The notes under the pieces: model-generated | The model's database searches: none | What the model was told of the DNA's origin: nothing | What the model saw: the letters and a program-made list of their open reading frames with translations, nothing else | DNA from: Amphiura filiformis | Lineage: Eukaryota; Echinodermata; Ophiuroidea; Amphilepidida; Amphiuridae | Length of the DNA stretch: 64,000 nucleotides | NCBI RefSeq assembly: GCF_039555335.1 | Contig: NC_092629.1 | Coordinates: forward strand, 4,173,912 to 4,237,911 | Direction of reading: 5' to 3' | Shown: positions 46,301 through 51,260 of the stretch, piece by piece | How the letters are laid out: the number at the start of each line of letters is the position of its first letter | Numbering within the stretch: position 1 is the first letter of the stretch | Position numbers and translations under genes: made by a program

Positions 46301-46683
46301 CTAATGAGTTTTTGGCTGGTGAAAATTTGAAAAGGTACCCTAAACAAGTTGTCCAGTTTCAGAAAACTACCCTTATTCTTGAAAATCACTGTTTTTTAGA
46401 CCCTAAACGCGTCACGCGCGTAACTTGCCTTGCCTAAAAAAACACCCCCTTTTACTTGTTTTTTTGGTCACGCATGCGTACAGCCCATTTATGTGAGTGA
46501 TCCCCCCGGGGGTTTGTCACTCTCGGTATCGTCTTATGTGTCATCTGCCTGCTTCTACGACCTAAGCCAATCTTACCCCCTGCACCTGTTGGTCTTCAGC
46601 CTGATCTGCCTGCAAATGGTTTTGGCAATAACTTCATGCTGACGGACGGCGTAACGGTGGGGGAAATTATTTATTCACCGTAG
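4262..46683 (+). CDS. Seven-Calx-beta-domain, EGF-like, type I membrane protein (whole gene, 19 coding exons)
   Basis: I joined exons 4262-4331, 10162-10320, 14253-14504, 19508-19624, 19922-20158, 24032-24151, 25321-25566, 26935-27048, 31825-32067, 34093-34206, 36411-36653, 37263-37370, 37558-37782, 39671-39778, 42437-42661, 43276-43299, 43537-43606, 43968-44017 and 46114-46683. The frame stays open throughout, apart from an inserted element in the last exon; without it the product is about 981 residues. Order: signal peptide 1-23; Calx-beta-like domains at about 24-160, 161-278, 279-400, 401-519, 520-638, 639-749 and 750-860; EGF-like 861-908; transmembrane helix about 915-940; short tail. 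Calx-beta modules occur in Na/Ca exchangers, integrin beta-4 and large adhesion or matrix proteins, so a cell-surface adhesion or calcium-related role is inferred. I do not recognise a named orthologue. Confidence 0.75.
5084..5285. repeat. Small inverted repeat around GCGCTATTTA
   Basis: TGGCGCTATTTAG near 5,089 faces TAAATAGCGCCATCTATAG near 5,265. The motif TAGCGCCATCTATAGTTTG returns near 41,793, so it belongs to an interspersed family. It lies in intron 1, where the rest of 4,332-5,500 shows nothing else recognisable. Confidence 0.4.
5560..5880 (+). repeat. Single unit of the GGTCA-rich repeat family, intron 1
   Basis: It contains the family landmarks CAAGTGGCGTCACTGTGC, GTGGGAGAAGAAGCA, a GAA-rich stretch, ACTAGA and the hairpin GTGGTCTAAGACCAC, then a second partial unit. 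Orientation matches the array at 8.0-9.96 kb. Confidence 0.6.
6590..7998 (+). mobile_element. 5' part of a LINE: zinc-finger-like region and APE-type endonuclease
   Basis: The frame from 6647 encodes a Cys-rich start (CVSCSKIVKDC, CRNCKYKKC, CNEWTCNKC) like the PHD-type fingers of some LINE ORFs. It then encodes an apurinic-type endonuclease with MNINIRSM, GISETHL and VVYRAH. A one-base shift in an A-run near 7,450 separates the continuation (7468-7806), which has MGDFNIDLL and ISDHFP. A further shift lets LINE linker sequence run on to about 7,998 (SPWITKGLL), where it stops abruptly before the reverse transcriptase. It is a dead 3'-truncated copy in intron 1. The exact 5' edge is not clear. 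Confidence 0.75.
7999..9960 (+). repeat. GGTCA-rich repeat array, forward orientation (intron 1)
   Basis: About ten imperfect units share CGGAAGTGACCCCTTAATGA, CCTTTGACCCCAAAT, AGACACTGG, TGCAAGTGACGTCA and GTGGGAGAAGAAGCATTTT; spacing between equivalent landmarks is roughly 160-200 bases. GAA-rich stretches followed by CTAG and a short GC hairpin occur near 8,640 and 9,255, and a hairpin ACAAGCCGG...CCCGGCTTGT closes the block near 9,928-9,953. The units are clearly one family, but I cannot name it. Confidence 0.75.
10162..10320 (+). CDS. Exon 2: first half of Calx-beta domain 1
   Basis: It starts after CAG and ends before GTAAAAT, with phase 1 on both sides. It encodes about 53 residues, including CTVSEGDKYATIYFTVSQG, which has the VSEG turn and alternating hydrophobic strands of the Calx-beta N-terminal half. 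It is longer than the other first-half exons because of a leader (CISPVDGLISLP). Confidence 0.7.
11919..12001. repeat. AACAAA-type microsatellite with a nearby GA repeat
   Basis: A run of about a dozen ACAAAA-type hexamers is followed at 12,032-12,050 by a GA dinucleotide run. Both lie in intron 2. The rest of 10,321-11,918 shows no recognised feature. Confidence 0.85.
12213..12465. mobile_element. Foldback MITE, family copy 1
   Basis: The left arm ATCCAGGACAAAATGTGTTG faces a near-exact reverse complement ending TTGTCCCGCAT, about 25 bases each, separated by about 200 bases. The inside contains CAATGTTGGGTACT, also present in a related element at 16,382-16,648. Confidence 0.6.
12606..12815. 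repeat. Two direct copies with G-runs
   Basis: The order G-run, TAAATGCAATTT, ACAATTCTTG, AAAAGTTTT is repeated at about 12,625 and 12,760, a spacing near 132 bases. It looks like a local tandem duplication in intron 2. Confidence 0.6.
13072..13975. repeat. Three copies of a ~200-base repeat, two direct and one inverted
   Basis: Copies at about 13,072-13,270 and 13,473-13,670 share ACATTTCTTTGCATAACTT, GTTGATTTGAAAAA, TTTTGTTTTGG and AAAAGTTGC in order. A third copy at about 13,808-13,975 carries the same landmarks in reverse complement. The inverted pair can form a long foldback in intron 2. Confidence 0.75.
14253..14504 (+). CDS. Exon 3: second half of Calx-beta domain 1
   Basis: Acceptor TTCTTCAG, donor G|GTATGT. 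It encodes GKDYLDY, the strand PITDDNTIEETEQFRL and the closing IQIIDDD. This is the classic Calx-beta C-terminal half, with a D-D-N-x-I-E-E-x-E core and a terminal Asp cluster that in Na/Ca exchanger domains helps bind calcium. Four Cys in the CTVTGACC region may make an extra disulfide. Confidence 0.8.
14540..18720 (-). repeat. GGTCA-rich repeat array, reverse orientation (intron 3)
   Basis: The same family as 7,999-9,960 but inverted: AAGGTCATTAAGGGGTCACT, TTCCGGT and AAACGAAA recur, and hairpins with CTAG lie near 14,600-14,730, 15,464-15,495 and 17,660-17,800. The middle (16,000-18,660) is built from a ~110-150-base subunit with AGCTCAAACTCGATAGTAAT, TAAACACGAGAAAAAT and AGGGGTCAAAGGTCAAAT. 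Outer edges carry ACAAGCCG (14,562) and CGGCTTGTA (18,703), possible element ends. Confidence 0.72.
16382..16648. mobile_element. Foldback MITE, family copy 2, nested in the repeat array
   Basis: The left arm CTAGACAAAATAGGTTGGAA faces the reverse complement of TTCCAACCCTTTTGTCCAGG. TA borders both ends, the target preference of Tc1/mariner-type elements. The array unit reads on across the insertion (GACC before, GGGGTCAAGTTAT after), so it landed after the array formed. Confidence 0.55.
19508..19624 (+). CDS. Exon 4: first half of Calx-beta domain 2
   Basis: It opens VPCVSFDGPAYTVTEGG and ends PPVMI before G|GTAAGG. The VPC(V/I)SF...TEG pattern repeats in exons 6, 8 and 10, marking them as copies of one ancestral cassette. 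Confidence 0.75.
19922..20158 (+). CDS. Exon 5: second half of Calx-beta domain 2
   Basis: It contains TTDYTLDPNPVSI, the core VADDLTEGVECCVLSIDPP and ends STAKVCIIDTP. The start at 19922 gives the same lead-in length as exon 7; a later AG at 19935-19936 is a possible alternative acceptor in the same frame. The terminal DDD seen in domain 1 is replaced by DTP. Confidence 0.78.
20250..21150. repeat. Inverted repeat around GCACTATTCCAGG
   Basis: ATGCACTATTCCAGG with upstream GGACCTTTTCCCCTCTTTCC at about 20,255-20,295 is mirrored in reverse complement at about 21,083-21,130. The arms are about 45-50 bases and roughly 80-85% alike. It is probably a degraded foldback element in intron 5. Confidence 0.5.
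21131..21600. repeat. Long palindromic region centred near 21,330
   Basis: 21,131-21,232 (with CGTCGCAG, TTTTAATGACCGAAACAAAT, GCTATCACATAC) is mirrored at about 21,436-21,560. An inner pair CTCATTTTCAAACCGTTCCA and its complement flank the centre (21,270-21,310 and 21,345-21,392). The nesting looks like one large, partly decayed hairpin. Confidence 0.55.
21822..22122. repeat. Foldback with ~58-base arms
   Basis: The left arm includes GTCTCC, CAGCCAGTTTGGTT, CCTCCACACAAACAGTCTGC and CAATGA. The right arm repeats them as reverse complement starting TCATTGGCAGACTGTTTGTG. About 180 bases lie between. A weak relative of the arm occurs near 48,806. The rest of 22,130-23,350 shows nothing recognised. 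Confidence 0.6.
23360..23720 (+). repeat. Degraded units of the GGTCA-rich family (intron 5)
   Basis: AATGGCCTTTGACCCC, TTTGAAGGTATTTGGTT, TTAATGACATTTGACC and GTAATATGTGGAAG match the arrays at 8.0-9.96 kb in the same orientation. Two or three diverged units are present. Confidence 0.55.
24032..24151 (+). CDS. Exon 6: first half of Calx-beta domain 3
   Basis: It encodes VPCVSFNRSTYVVVEG and ends PATMI before G|GTGAGT. Phase is 1/1. It is clearly homologous to exons 4 and 8. Confidence 0.75.
24562..25153. repeat. Repeat with CCACCCAAGTCCA ends
   Basis: CAAAACCCACCCAAGTCCAT at 24,562 is mirrored by ATGGACTTGGGTGGGTTTTG at 25,134. Two further direct copies of CCACCCAAGTCCA lie near 24,711 and 24,958. 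The 590-base block in intron 6 is a likely foldback-type element with internal copies of its own end. Confidence 0.55.
25321..25566 (+). CDS. Exon 7: second half of Calx-beta domain 3
   Basis: It encodes MADDYTMHAAGSM, the core PADDGLGEGAEAFDVTI and STATVFILDP, then an Ala-rich end. Acceptor TTCTACAG, donor CCAG|GTGTGT. The closing acidic triplet of Calx-beta is lost here. Confidence 0.78.
25750..25950 (+). mobile_element. LINE reverse transcriptase C-terminal fragment
   Basis: One frame reads YELERIQKSARKTIAGFNN, then CGLNSLQERREDHCLKFAK and ends after NERT. The L-E-R-x-Q-x-x-A-x-K-x-I-x-G and L-x-x-R-R-x-x-x-C-L-x-F pattern is the usual tail of LINE ORF2 proteins. Only about 65 codons remain, in intron 7. 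Confidence 0.65.
25985..26195 (-). mobile_element. tRNA-derived SINE-like element
   Basis: On the minus strand, A-box TGGCTCAGTGG (26,175-26,185) and B-box GGGTTCGATTCCCCG (26,115-26,129) are about 55 bases apart, with a long variable-arm region as in Ser/Leu-type tRNAs. The acceptor stem does not pair properly, so this is a SINE head rather than a working tRNA. About 100 bases of body follow. The breakpoint of the segmental duplication (26,149) falls inside it. Confidence 0.6.
26935..27048 (+). CDS. Exon 8: first half of Calx-beta domain 4 (duplicate copy 1)
   Basis: It encodes VPCISFAKSSYFVTEGEEA and ends LPSVSI before G|GTAAGG. It is almost identical to 34093-34206, differing by one substitution (Ala here, Ser there), and lies in the first copy of a segmental duplication. 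Confidence 0.78.
27434..31709 (-). mobile_element. Nearly full-length LINE (CR1/L2-like), minus strand
   Basis: Read on the minus strand: a basic N-terminal region, an endonuclease (FAAWNARS, AITESWL, VVYRPP, PSDHSAV), a linker, a reverse transcriptase (NYRPISNLPYLGKLIERV, FSSAFDTIDH, GVPQGSVAGP, YADDT) and a C-terminal region ending about 27,731. Its 3' end is a TTA-triplet tail (27,434-27,455), usual for CR1/L2-type elements. Damage: TAA near 30,927, Arg in place of Gly in the endonuclease GDFN motif, a ~450-base tandem insert (29,760-30,210) and TAG right after YADDT (28,568-28,570), where Gln is usual. It sits in an A-run of intron 8, and the other duplicate preserves the empty site. Confidence 0.85.
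29760..30210. repeat. Minisatellite-like block inside the LINE
   Basis: Four to five imperfect units of about 80-90 bases share AAATAGGGG, GTCCTTGAAATGG or GTCCTCGATTCCCCGTGAAA, and GGGGTGTATTT-like cores. It interrupts the LINE between endonuclease and reverse transcriptase, so it was inserted or amplified there after the LINE landed, or was carried by this LINE copy. Confidence 0.65.
31825..32067 (+). CDS. Exon 9: second half of Calx-beta domain 4 (duplicate copy 1)
   Basis: It encodes AIATDYTVASSPVDV, ITDDVNEGCEAFQICID and SDVTVWICDAADM. Compared with 36411-36653 it differs by Ala versus Val, Gln versus Pro and one silent base over 243 bases. It is separated from exon 8 by a 4.3 kb LINE insertion. 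Confidence 0.78.
32142..33259 (+). mobile_element. LINE fragment (linker and start of reverse transcriptase) at the duplication junction
   Basis: Three overlapping frames (to 32503, 32395-32913, 32910-33269) give a LINE linker (RPPWFTQNHKRLCRKKGRYY, FWNYIRSRRKD) and the first reverse transcriptase motifs (LPDDWKRANISPIHKKG, NYRPISLTCVCCKLMEHII, AQHAFRKSRSC). Two frameshifts break it. It has no 5' start, no catalytic YxDD region and no tail. It begins exactly where duplicate copy 1 ends and stops exactly where copy 2 begins, so it fills the junction. Confidence 0.75.
34093..34206 (+). CDS. Exon 10: first half of Calx-beta domain 5 (duplicate copy 2)
   Basis: A near-perfect copy of 26935-27048 with the same length, splice sites and phase, and one Ala-to-Ser change. 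The adjoining intron sequence is also copied, so this is a segmental duplication rather than an independent exon. Confidence 0.75.
35524..35605 (+). repeat. tRNA-like sequence (SINE head or tRNA pseudogene)
   Basis: A-box TGGCCGAGTGGA and B-box GGTTCGAGTCCCC have the spacing of a class II (Ser/Leu-like) tRNA with a long variable arm. The flanking acceptor halves do not pair, so a functional tRNA is unlikely. A pyrimidine-rich tail follows directly. Confidence 0.5.
35606..35775. repeat. 170-base polypyrimidine tract
   Basis: Almost only T and C, built from TTTC, TTCC and CTTTT runs. Long mirror-like pyrimidine tracts of this kind can form triplex DNA and mutate quickly. It directly follows the tRNA-like head, like a SINE tail. 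Confidence 0.85.
36411..36653 (+). CDS. Exon 11: second half of Calx-beta domain 5 (duplicate copy 2)
   Basis: A copy of 31825-32067 with the same acceptor (GGATAG) and donor (G|GTAGGT). Both copies keep an open frame and intact splice sites, so both can be included in the transcript. Assembly duplication is unlikely because the two copies carry different insertions. Confidence 0.75.
36868..36905. repeat. Degenerate telomere-like repeat
   Basis: GTAACCCTAACCC is followed by CTAACTTAACCCTAAC, diverged copies of the AACCCT telomere unit inside intron 11. It is short and probably a chance expansion or a repair scar. Confidence 0.4.
37263..37370 (+). CDS. Exon 12: first half of Calx-beta domain 6
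   Basis: It encodes SEYCLDGTVYTVMESSSA and KICRKGDVSQEGSV, ending G|GTATGT. It is less similar to the VPC-type cassettes but has the same phase and position. Confidence 0.68.
37558..37782 (+). CDS. Exon 13: second half of Calx-beta domain 6
   Basis: It encodes KAANDYSIVNQRVSF, VAIVDDELLEPTECFQV and ends SATVNIKDDD before T|GTAAGT. This is the most canonical Calx-beta half in the gene and keeps the closing DDD. Confidence 0.82.
37915..38397. mobile_element. 483-base foldback element flanked by TTAA
   Basis: TTAA lies on both sides (37911-37914 and 38398-38401). Arms share TGCACAGTATTTTTTGTG, then AGTCCTCGAAGTAAAATTTA and TCTAATGATAT in inverted order, so most of the element folds on itself. 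TTAA duplication is the habit of piggyBac-type elements. Related sequences lie at 40,181-41,215 and 50,687-50,832. Confidence 0.65.
38740..38930. repeat. GC-rich block with CCCGGG palindromes
   Basis: A locally GC-rich stretch contains GTTCAAGTCCCGGGT and CCAAGTTCCCGGGCC, plus a B-box-like GTTCAAGTCCC. It stands out from the AT-rich intron 13. It could be a degraded SINE, but no convincing A-box partner is seen. Confidence 0.3.
39671..39778 (+). CDS. Exon 14: first half of Calx-beta domain 7
   Basis: Acceptor CTTTCAG, donor A|GTAAGT, phase 1/1. It encodes CFSLDNWYYSAPESDE and IIGVVKWGFYGDPSIV. It is divergent, but the Cys-Phe opening and the length fit a first-half cassette. It is supported mainly by frame and phase continuity with its neighbours. 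Confidence 0.6.
40181..41215. mobile_element. Diverged copy of the TTAA foldback family, interrupted
   Basis: The left part (40,181-40,300) has GTACAGTATTTTTGTGGGAC and GAATACGAGGAATGTCCTTC. The right part (about 40,884-41,130) has ACCTCGAAGTGTAATTTATA and its inverted partner TTTACTTCGAGGACC. Between them lie other repeats, including 40,748-40,850, which matches 34,860-34,960 inverted. Confidence 0.5.
42437..42661 (+). CDS. Exon 15: second half of Calx-beta domain 7
   Basis: It encodes GSAEENVDFTSVMV, a strand with VPLTVNPDGEYETREQF and STATVVIVSSD, ending T|GTAAGT. It resembles the matrix-protein type of Calx-beta; the Asp-rich calcium loop is replaced by NPDGEYE. Confidence 0.7.
43276..43299 (+). 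CDS. Exon 16: 24-base microexon
   Basis: It lies between a strong acceptor (T-rich tract then TTCAG) and G|GTAGGT, and encodes LQTTCEG in frame. Its length is a multiple of three and both borders are phase 1, so skipping it would keep the frame. It sits just before the EGF-like module and adds one Cys. Confidence 0.55.
43537..43606 (+). CDS. Exon 17: N-terminal part of EGF-like module
   Basis: It encodes GTCPNSYCLNGGSCINRDNY followed by CEC, the usual EGF spacing with the NGG turn. It ends CA|GTAAGT in phase 2, the only non-phase-1 border in the gene. Confidence 0.75.
43968..44017 (+). CDS. Exon 18: C-terminal part of EGF-like module
   Basis: It completes the split Gln codon and encodes CSVVFEGLRCETRV, giving the final EGF Cys after the conserved Gly. 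It returns the frame to phase 1 (ACAG|GTATG). Confidence 0.7.
45196..45800 (+). repeat. CTGT microsatellite followed by a ~110-base GAGGTCA tandem
   Basis: A CTGT run (45,199-45,225) precedes about five imperfect units sharing ATCGAGGTCATCCGAGGTCA, AAACTTGGTGGGTGG and ATCCTTCGTATGAGGGG. It is distinct in sequence from the 8 and 15 kb arrays but likewise rich in AGGTCA half-sites. It lies in intron 18, shortly before the transmembrane exon. Confidence 0.65.
46114..46683 (+). CDS. Exon 19: transmembrane helix and tail, split by an inserted element
   Basis: After CAG the exon reads LSGGDIAGIVVGAIVGFV, then the 341-base element at 46170-46510 and a repeated GGTTTGTC. From 46519 it continues TLGIVLCVICLLL, then RPKPILPPAPVG, and ends IIYSP and TAG at 46681-46683. 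Leaving out the element and one target copy gives one 26-residue hydrophobic helix with a basic stop-transfer side and a 41-residue tail. As it stands, the frame enters the element and meets TGA at 46191-46193, giving about 934 residues with half a helix. ATTAAA at 46745-46750 is the nearest polyadenylation-like signal. Confidence 0.72.
46170..46510. mobile_element. 341-base inverted-repeat element inserted in the transmembrane exon
   Basis: The ends read CCCGGGGGGGCCACTCA and, reverse-complemented, CCCGGGGGGATCACTCA; the match continues to GTACGCATGCGTGACCAAA, about 48 bases per arm. GGTTTGTC is repeated directly on both sides (46162-46169 and 46511-46518). An 8-base target duplication fits hAT-type or other class II elements. 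No transposase is encoded. Inside are repeated CCCTAAACGAG-like stretches. Its removal restores a continuous reading frame. Confidence 0.85.
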
Positions 46684-46750
46684 GCAGTAATAGCTGACTA
46701 CGGCTAGAAACATGCTCAATATTACATGAATAACTATTCAACGTATTAAA

Positions 46751-49130
46751 TATTAACAGTATATAGTTTGTAATAGCTTGAATCTGTCTTAAATAACACC
46801 CACAGACCAGAACAATTCACAAAAAGAGATACACCAAAAACCCTGAAGATGCAACCCTAATATGCGGCCTCATTACACTAATACCTCCCCGGGGGGTTTT
46901 AATTGTTAGTATTTTATTTTGTTGCCGGGATTATTTCTCTTGAAGAGCATAGCGATACATTTATGAATGCCGTATGATTTAGCCTCATGTACGTAGGCCA
47001 ACAGTATGGCTACATGAAAGCACCCGAATTCATTTGCACGCCACTATGATGCACTCTTTGCACACTCTAGCCATTACTAATTTCTTGGTGTATGTAAAGC
47101 ATTGAAAATGATTTTCATCATTCTTTTCTTTCAGAGCCAATACCTCAACCAATCCCCTGAGTTCCAGAATAATATCTTCTAGACCAATACAATCCGATGT
47201 GTGCAACGTCTCCGGTCTATTCTAGCTAAAATACATACACCCCCTATTGGGGACATGACCTTAATCATAGGCGTGAAACTAGGAGTGGCGGAAGTCCCCC
47301 TTAAAATCCTAAAAGCAATACTTGCCCTATGAATCTCATTTATTAGCCTGAAATTGCCATGTTTAGGACAAAAAGGTAAAACACCAAACTTGGAAGTACC
47401 AGTACCAACATTCACCTTCAATAGAGAGATTGCAAAATTTACGTGAAACGTGATACGGGAACGCCAACGGCAAGCTACATTAATCGAAAATCGGTTAGTA
47501 TGCCCTCTAGAGGGTGAAATCTATTGTGAATTGGTCAATCGTGGAATTACCGTAAGGCGATTACGTTGCGGTTGGTAGCAAAAAAATGACGTTCCAAAAT
47601 GACAAAAAAAAACCGCATTATAAAATACAGAAAATTGTTATGTTTGTCGTGTTATGAAGCAAATCAAAGTATCCAAATAGAACAAGTAGAGTCCGACATG
47701 TAATATAATCCATTTTGGGGGCTACAATTTGACCTAGTATAGACAAGAAGAAGTGACTAAATTTAGATTTTTTTTCGCGCGAATTCGAACGGGAAGATTG
47801 CCTATTTATTTGTGTGTGGAAAATGCCGTCCAAAAATCAGCTTGCGAAGAGGCGTTTTAGGCAAGATCGTGACGTCTTACGACATAATGCGGCAGAATCG
47901 TCTGTTTGGGACGGGTGACAGCAGTTCGTGCAACGTCAATTTTCGCCATTGCTATTTTTGTGTGTTGCTTATGGATACTATTCAGCAAACAACAACATGT
48001 TTTTAAAACATGATAATGCATTATGTTTTTGGTTTTAGTTTAAACAGTTTGATAACATATCAATATCGGTTTATATAAAAATCATGAAAGCTCTTTTTTA
48101 AAACGTGTTATACTGAAAAAACAATAAACCAAAATTCAAAATGTTATAGTAAAATATCGTTCGGCAAACATTTTGTGTACTTAAGTCTGTTGTGTTAGAA
48201 TGTTTTCCAACAAGTTTTGAACAAAATGTTTTTTGACTGTTAAAACCTGTTTATACCCTTGACCCCCACCCGTTAACCCGACATTTAACGTGTTCTGTAA
48301 TATATTTGTGTTTGCTGGGTAGTAGGCACATTAGATTATCTATTTTCATTTTGCTTAAAAAAGTAAACAGGGTACTATTTATATGATAATGGAGTTTATT
48401 TTGTTTCTTTTTATTCGAATATATACACGACTTCCTAGGCATCCAACACCAAACTCTGTTTAGGTTATTTAGACAAATATCATACACGTGTGAACATAGG
48501 CCTATACTCATTTTCCAATAGCTCTCAAAACTCAATTATTGCTAATCTGGACTGAATGCTCAGAGCAATTATAGATACAGCCAGTCGTATTTGCATATCA
48601 ATAGGGCCTACCGAGGAAAGTGGGTTTGATGAGAGAAGATAATCTTCTCTGGTTCGATGCACCCAAGGTGAATCAATGTGTGCTCCCTATATCTTTAGAT
48701 ATTTGTCTCAGCATAGCGCCACCATGAGCTTTTACATGTAGTCTTGGTTCAGACTCTACGCGGCTATCACAACCATACTACGAACGACGAGCGTTAGGAC
48801 CGACACAAACTGGCTGTGTAGGAGGCTAGTTTGGATGTGAACGGCATAATCACGTTCTACCGCATAATGCCGTGATCCGTATCCCGTATGGCGTTTGCAG
48901 TGAACGCCTCTTCGCAATCTCTCTAATATGCTAGGCTATCCCCCAAGTTGTCCTCAATCTCCCACACAGGGGTGCAGATTTCAAATTGAAGTAACCACAT
49001 TCCTTGAGTGGATAATTAAGGTCATATCGTCCATGGGGTGTATGTATTTGAAAAGGAATAGCCCATTGTCACCATCGGGAATGTCAATGATTTCGGCAAT
49101 TATTTTAAAGATAAAAGTGCAGAAACAAAG
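46751..49130. other. Region without a recognised gene
   Basis: After the Calx-beta gene this stretch holds only short ORFs with no coding character that I can support, some C/G-runs near 46,890, and near 48,806 a weak relative of the 21.8 kb foldback arm. No RNA gene or mobile element could be defined. Confidence 0.5.
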
Positions 49131-49820
49131 CAAAACAAAATATTGTTCCATGGGTGGGGGGGGGGGAGGTCATTAAACTTTACATGGGGACAAACTTGAA
49201 ACTTCATCAAATTGTGTCGAAAACATTACTTATGTATTTCTCTGGATTCAGAAAATGTATAGTATACATATCTAGGATGTACCGTTCTTGAGTTATTACT
49301 AAAAAGGTCAAGTATGAGCTCTAAAAGGGTCAAAATTATAAACTTGCTCCGATCTTGATGAAAATAGTGCCACAATTTTCGCTTGAGTTACCAAAAAGCT
49401 CAAATGTCAACCGTTGACCTCTAAAATTTTAAACTAGCTCCGATCTTGATGAAAATGGTGTCACAATCTTCGCTTCGATAAATGATCTTAACTAATGCTA
49501 GTTAGCATCATGTGAGGATGTATCATTACAAAGGTATACACCAAAACATGTCAAGTTCAATGGGTTTTTTTATGGTCATTGACCTATTTTGATGCGAAAT
49601 CTAGGTTATGATACATCCTACATATTGCTAACTAACATCATTTTTCAAAACGAAGATTTTTACACCATTTTCATCAAGATCTGATCTTTGAGCTTTTTGG
49701 TAATAACTCATTATATACATTAGCAATGTTTTTGACACAATTTGAAGAAGTTTGACCCCATTTGACCCCATTAAAAGTTTAATGACCTTTCCCCCACCCA
49801 TGGGACAATATTTTGTTTTG
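49131..49820. mobile_element. 690-base foldback element
   Basis: Ends CAAAACAAAATATTGTTCCA and, reverse-complemented, CAAAACAAAATATTGTCCCA are followed by matching GGTGGGGG, GGTCATTAAACTTT, TTCAAATTGTGTC and ATCTTGATGAAAATGGTGT blocks in both arms. The arms extend almost to the centre near 49,540. No ORF is present. A target duplication could not be fixed. Confidence 0.7.
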
Positions 49821-50686
49821 GGAACAACACAATTTGTATACTAGGGACTTGAAGGATTGCGGAGAAATAGGTTAGAAAAGTACATTATCTGAAACGATAG
49901 CTGGGTACTAGACTATTTGTATAACCTAAAATTACTAAAGATGTGATGTACATTAGTGTTATTTTAAGGTAATAATAACATTGTCTAAGGTTTTGATTTA
50001 AAACATCAACATAAAATAATGTAATAATTGACAAGCTCATTGATCCGAGCTGCAAAAGTGCCCAAATCTAAAAATCAATACTTGATTGATAAATAATCAA
50101 TAATCATCAGGAACAAATAATCATCATTTCAAATGTGCATGCCAAATTTTATTACCTTATTCTATTATTTTGTTACACTTATCTCAAAATGCTTATATCA
50201 AAATGCCAACCTTGTATGAAGCCTAATCTGGTCATTAAAGGAACATAATACTACATAATTCGTCGTGAAGACCGACGCATCGAAGATTACTATAAACTTT
50301 CCCTATTTGAACTTGCTTAGTGCCTTTAGCGATTCTCTGGGTCAAATCGGCTGGTATTGTTATACTTCGATGTAGCATCGTCCTTTTTCAGAATTGTTAA
50401 AAGGACTGTGGGTTTGGAATGTGTGTAACTGTTTTATTTTGTTAATATGCGGTATTCATAACGATATGAAGCATTTGTGAATGATTTTCGTGGCCAGTTT
50501 GTTTTGACGTTATTAGTTAGTGTTAGTATGATTAAGGTTGTGCTGGGTGTATGTATGGGTGAGGTGTATGGGGGTGAGTTTGCTAATATTGTGCATGGTG
50601 TTTGTACGGATGCTGTGTATGTCTGTGTGTGAGTTTGCTAATGTGGGTGATGTTTAAAGTAATGTAATTTTTAAGAAATCAATTCA

Positions 50687-50832
50687 GGGCTCTGGTATGA
50701 ACGTTTCGACAGTATATTTTGTGGGACATGAGAGAACATCAGACATATCGAATTGAATTTTGAATACGAATGAATGTCTGATGTGTTCTCATGTCCCACA
50801 AAAATACTGTCCAAACGTTCGTACTCCACCCC
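50687..50832. mobile_element. Compact hairpin of the TTAA foldback family
   Basis: The left arm has GAACGTTTCGACAGTATATT, TTGTGGGACATGAGA and CATCAGACAT. The right arm mirrors this with ATGTCTGATGTGTTCTCATG and ACTGTCCAAACGTTCGTAC. It is essentially two arms with almost no inside, a minimal derivative of the 37,915-38,397 element. Confidence 0.65.
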
Positions 50833-50944
50833 TTAAGGGGAGGCATTAGTTTCAAAAGTGATTTTCTAAACGAAACACATCATTAGGTTTGAATTGTGAT
50901 ACCTAAATTAACGCAAATGTGTCATTTCTAAAAAGTGAACTAAA

Positions 50945-51260
50945 ATGTTTGAATTTCAGATAAATATTCAACCTTCATGCAAAATGTTGTACTTTGAAAT
51001 GCAATAACATATAAATGAAATACAACACACACATTAATATAGGAGACAAATTATTTCGTGCAACTTATTTCGGTTGAAACAGCCGATCTAAACGACCGAT
51101 ATAAAAAGCAAAATGAGGCAAAAATTAATCACATTTTGAAATTTCTCTTCGTAGATTTTCAGATAAATATTCAACCTTTATGCAAAATGTTGCATTTTGA
51201 ATTAAAATATAGGAGAAAAATTATTTCGCGTAACTTTTTTCGGTTGAACAGCTTTTGACC
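50945..51260. repeat. Direct duplication of ~200 bases
   Basis: TTTCAGATAAATATTCAACC, ATGCAAAATGTTG, TATAGGAGA, AAATTATTTCG and TTTCGGTTGAA occur in this order twice (from about 50,957 and 51,157). The second copy is shortened inside. The rest of 51,260-53,000 shows nothing recognised. Confidence 0.65.

Noticed and set aside
46430-46642. 70-codon ORF across the inserted element and the tail of exon 19
   Set aside because: It uses a frame different from the transmembrane tail and begins inside the inserted element.
47131-47218. Possible further exon after TTTCTTTCAG at 47,135
   Set aside because: The reading frame already ends at 46,681-46,683 after a plausible tail, and no matching donor or frame link is seen.
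47179-47421. 80-codon minus-strand ORF
   Set aside because: No domain, no neighbouring exon signals and no repeat support.
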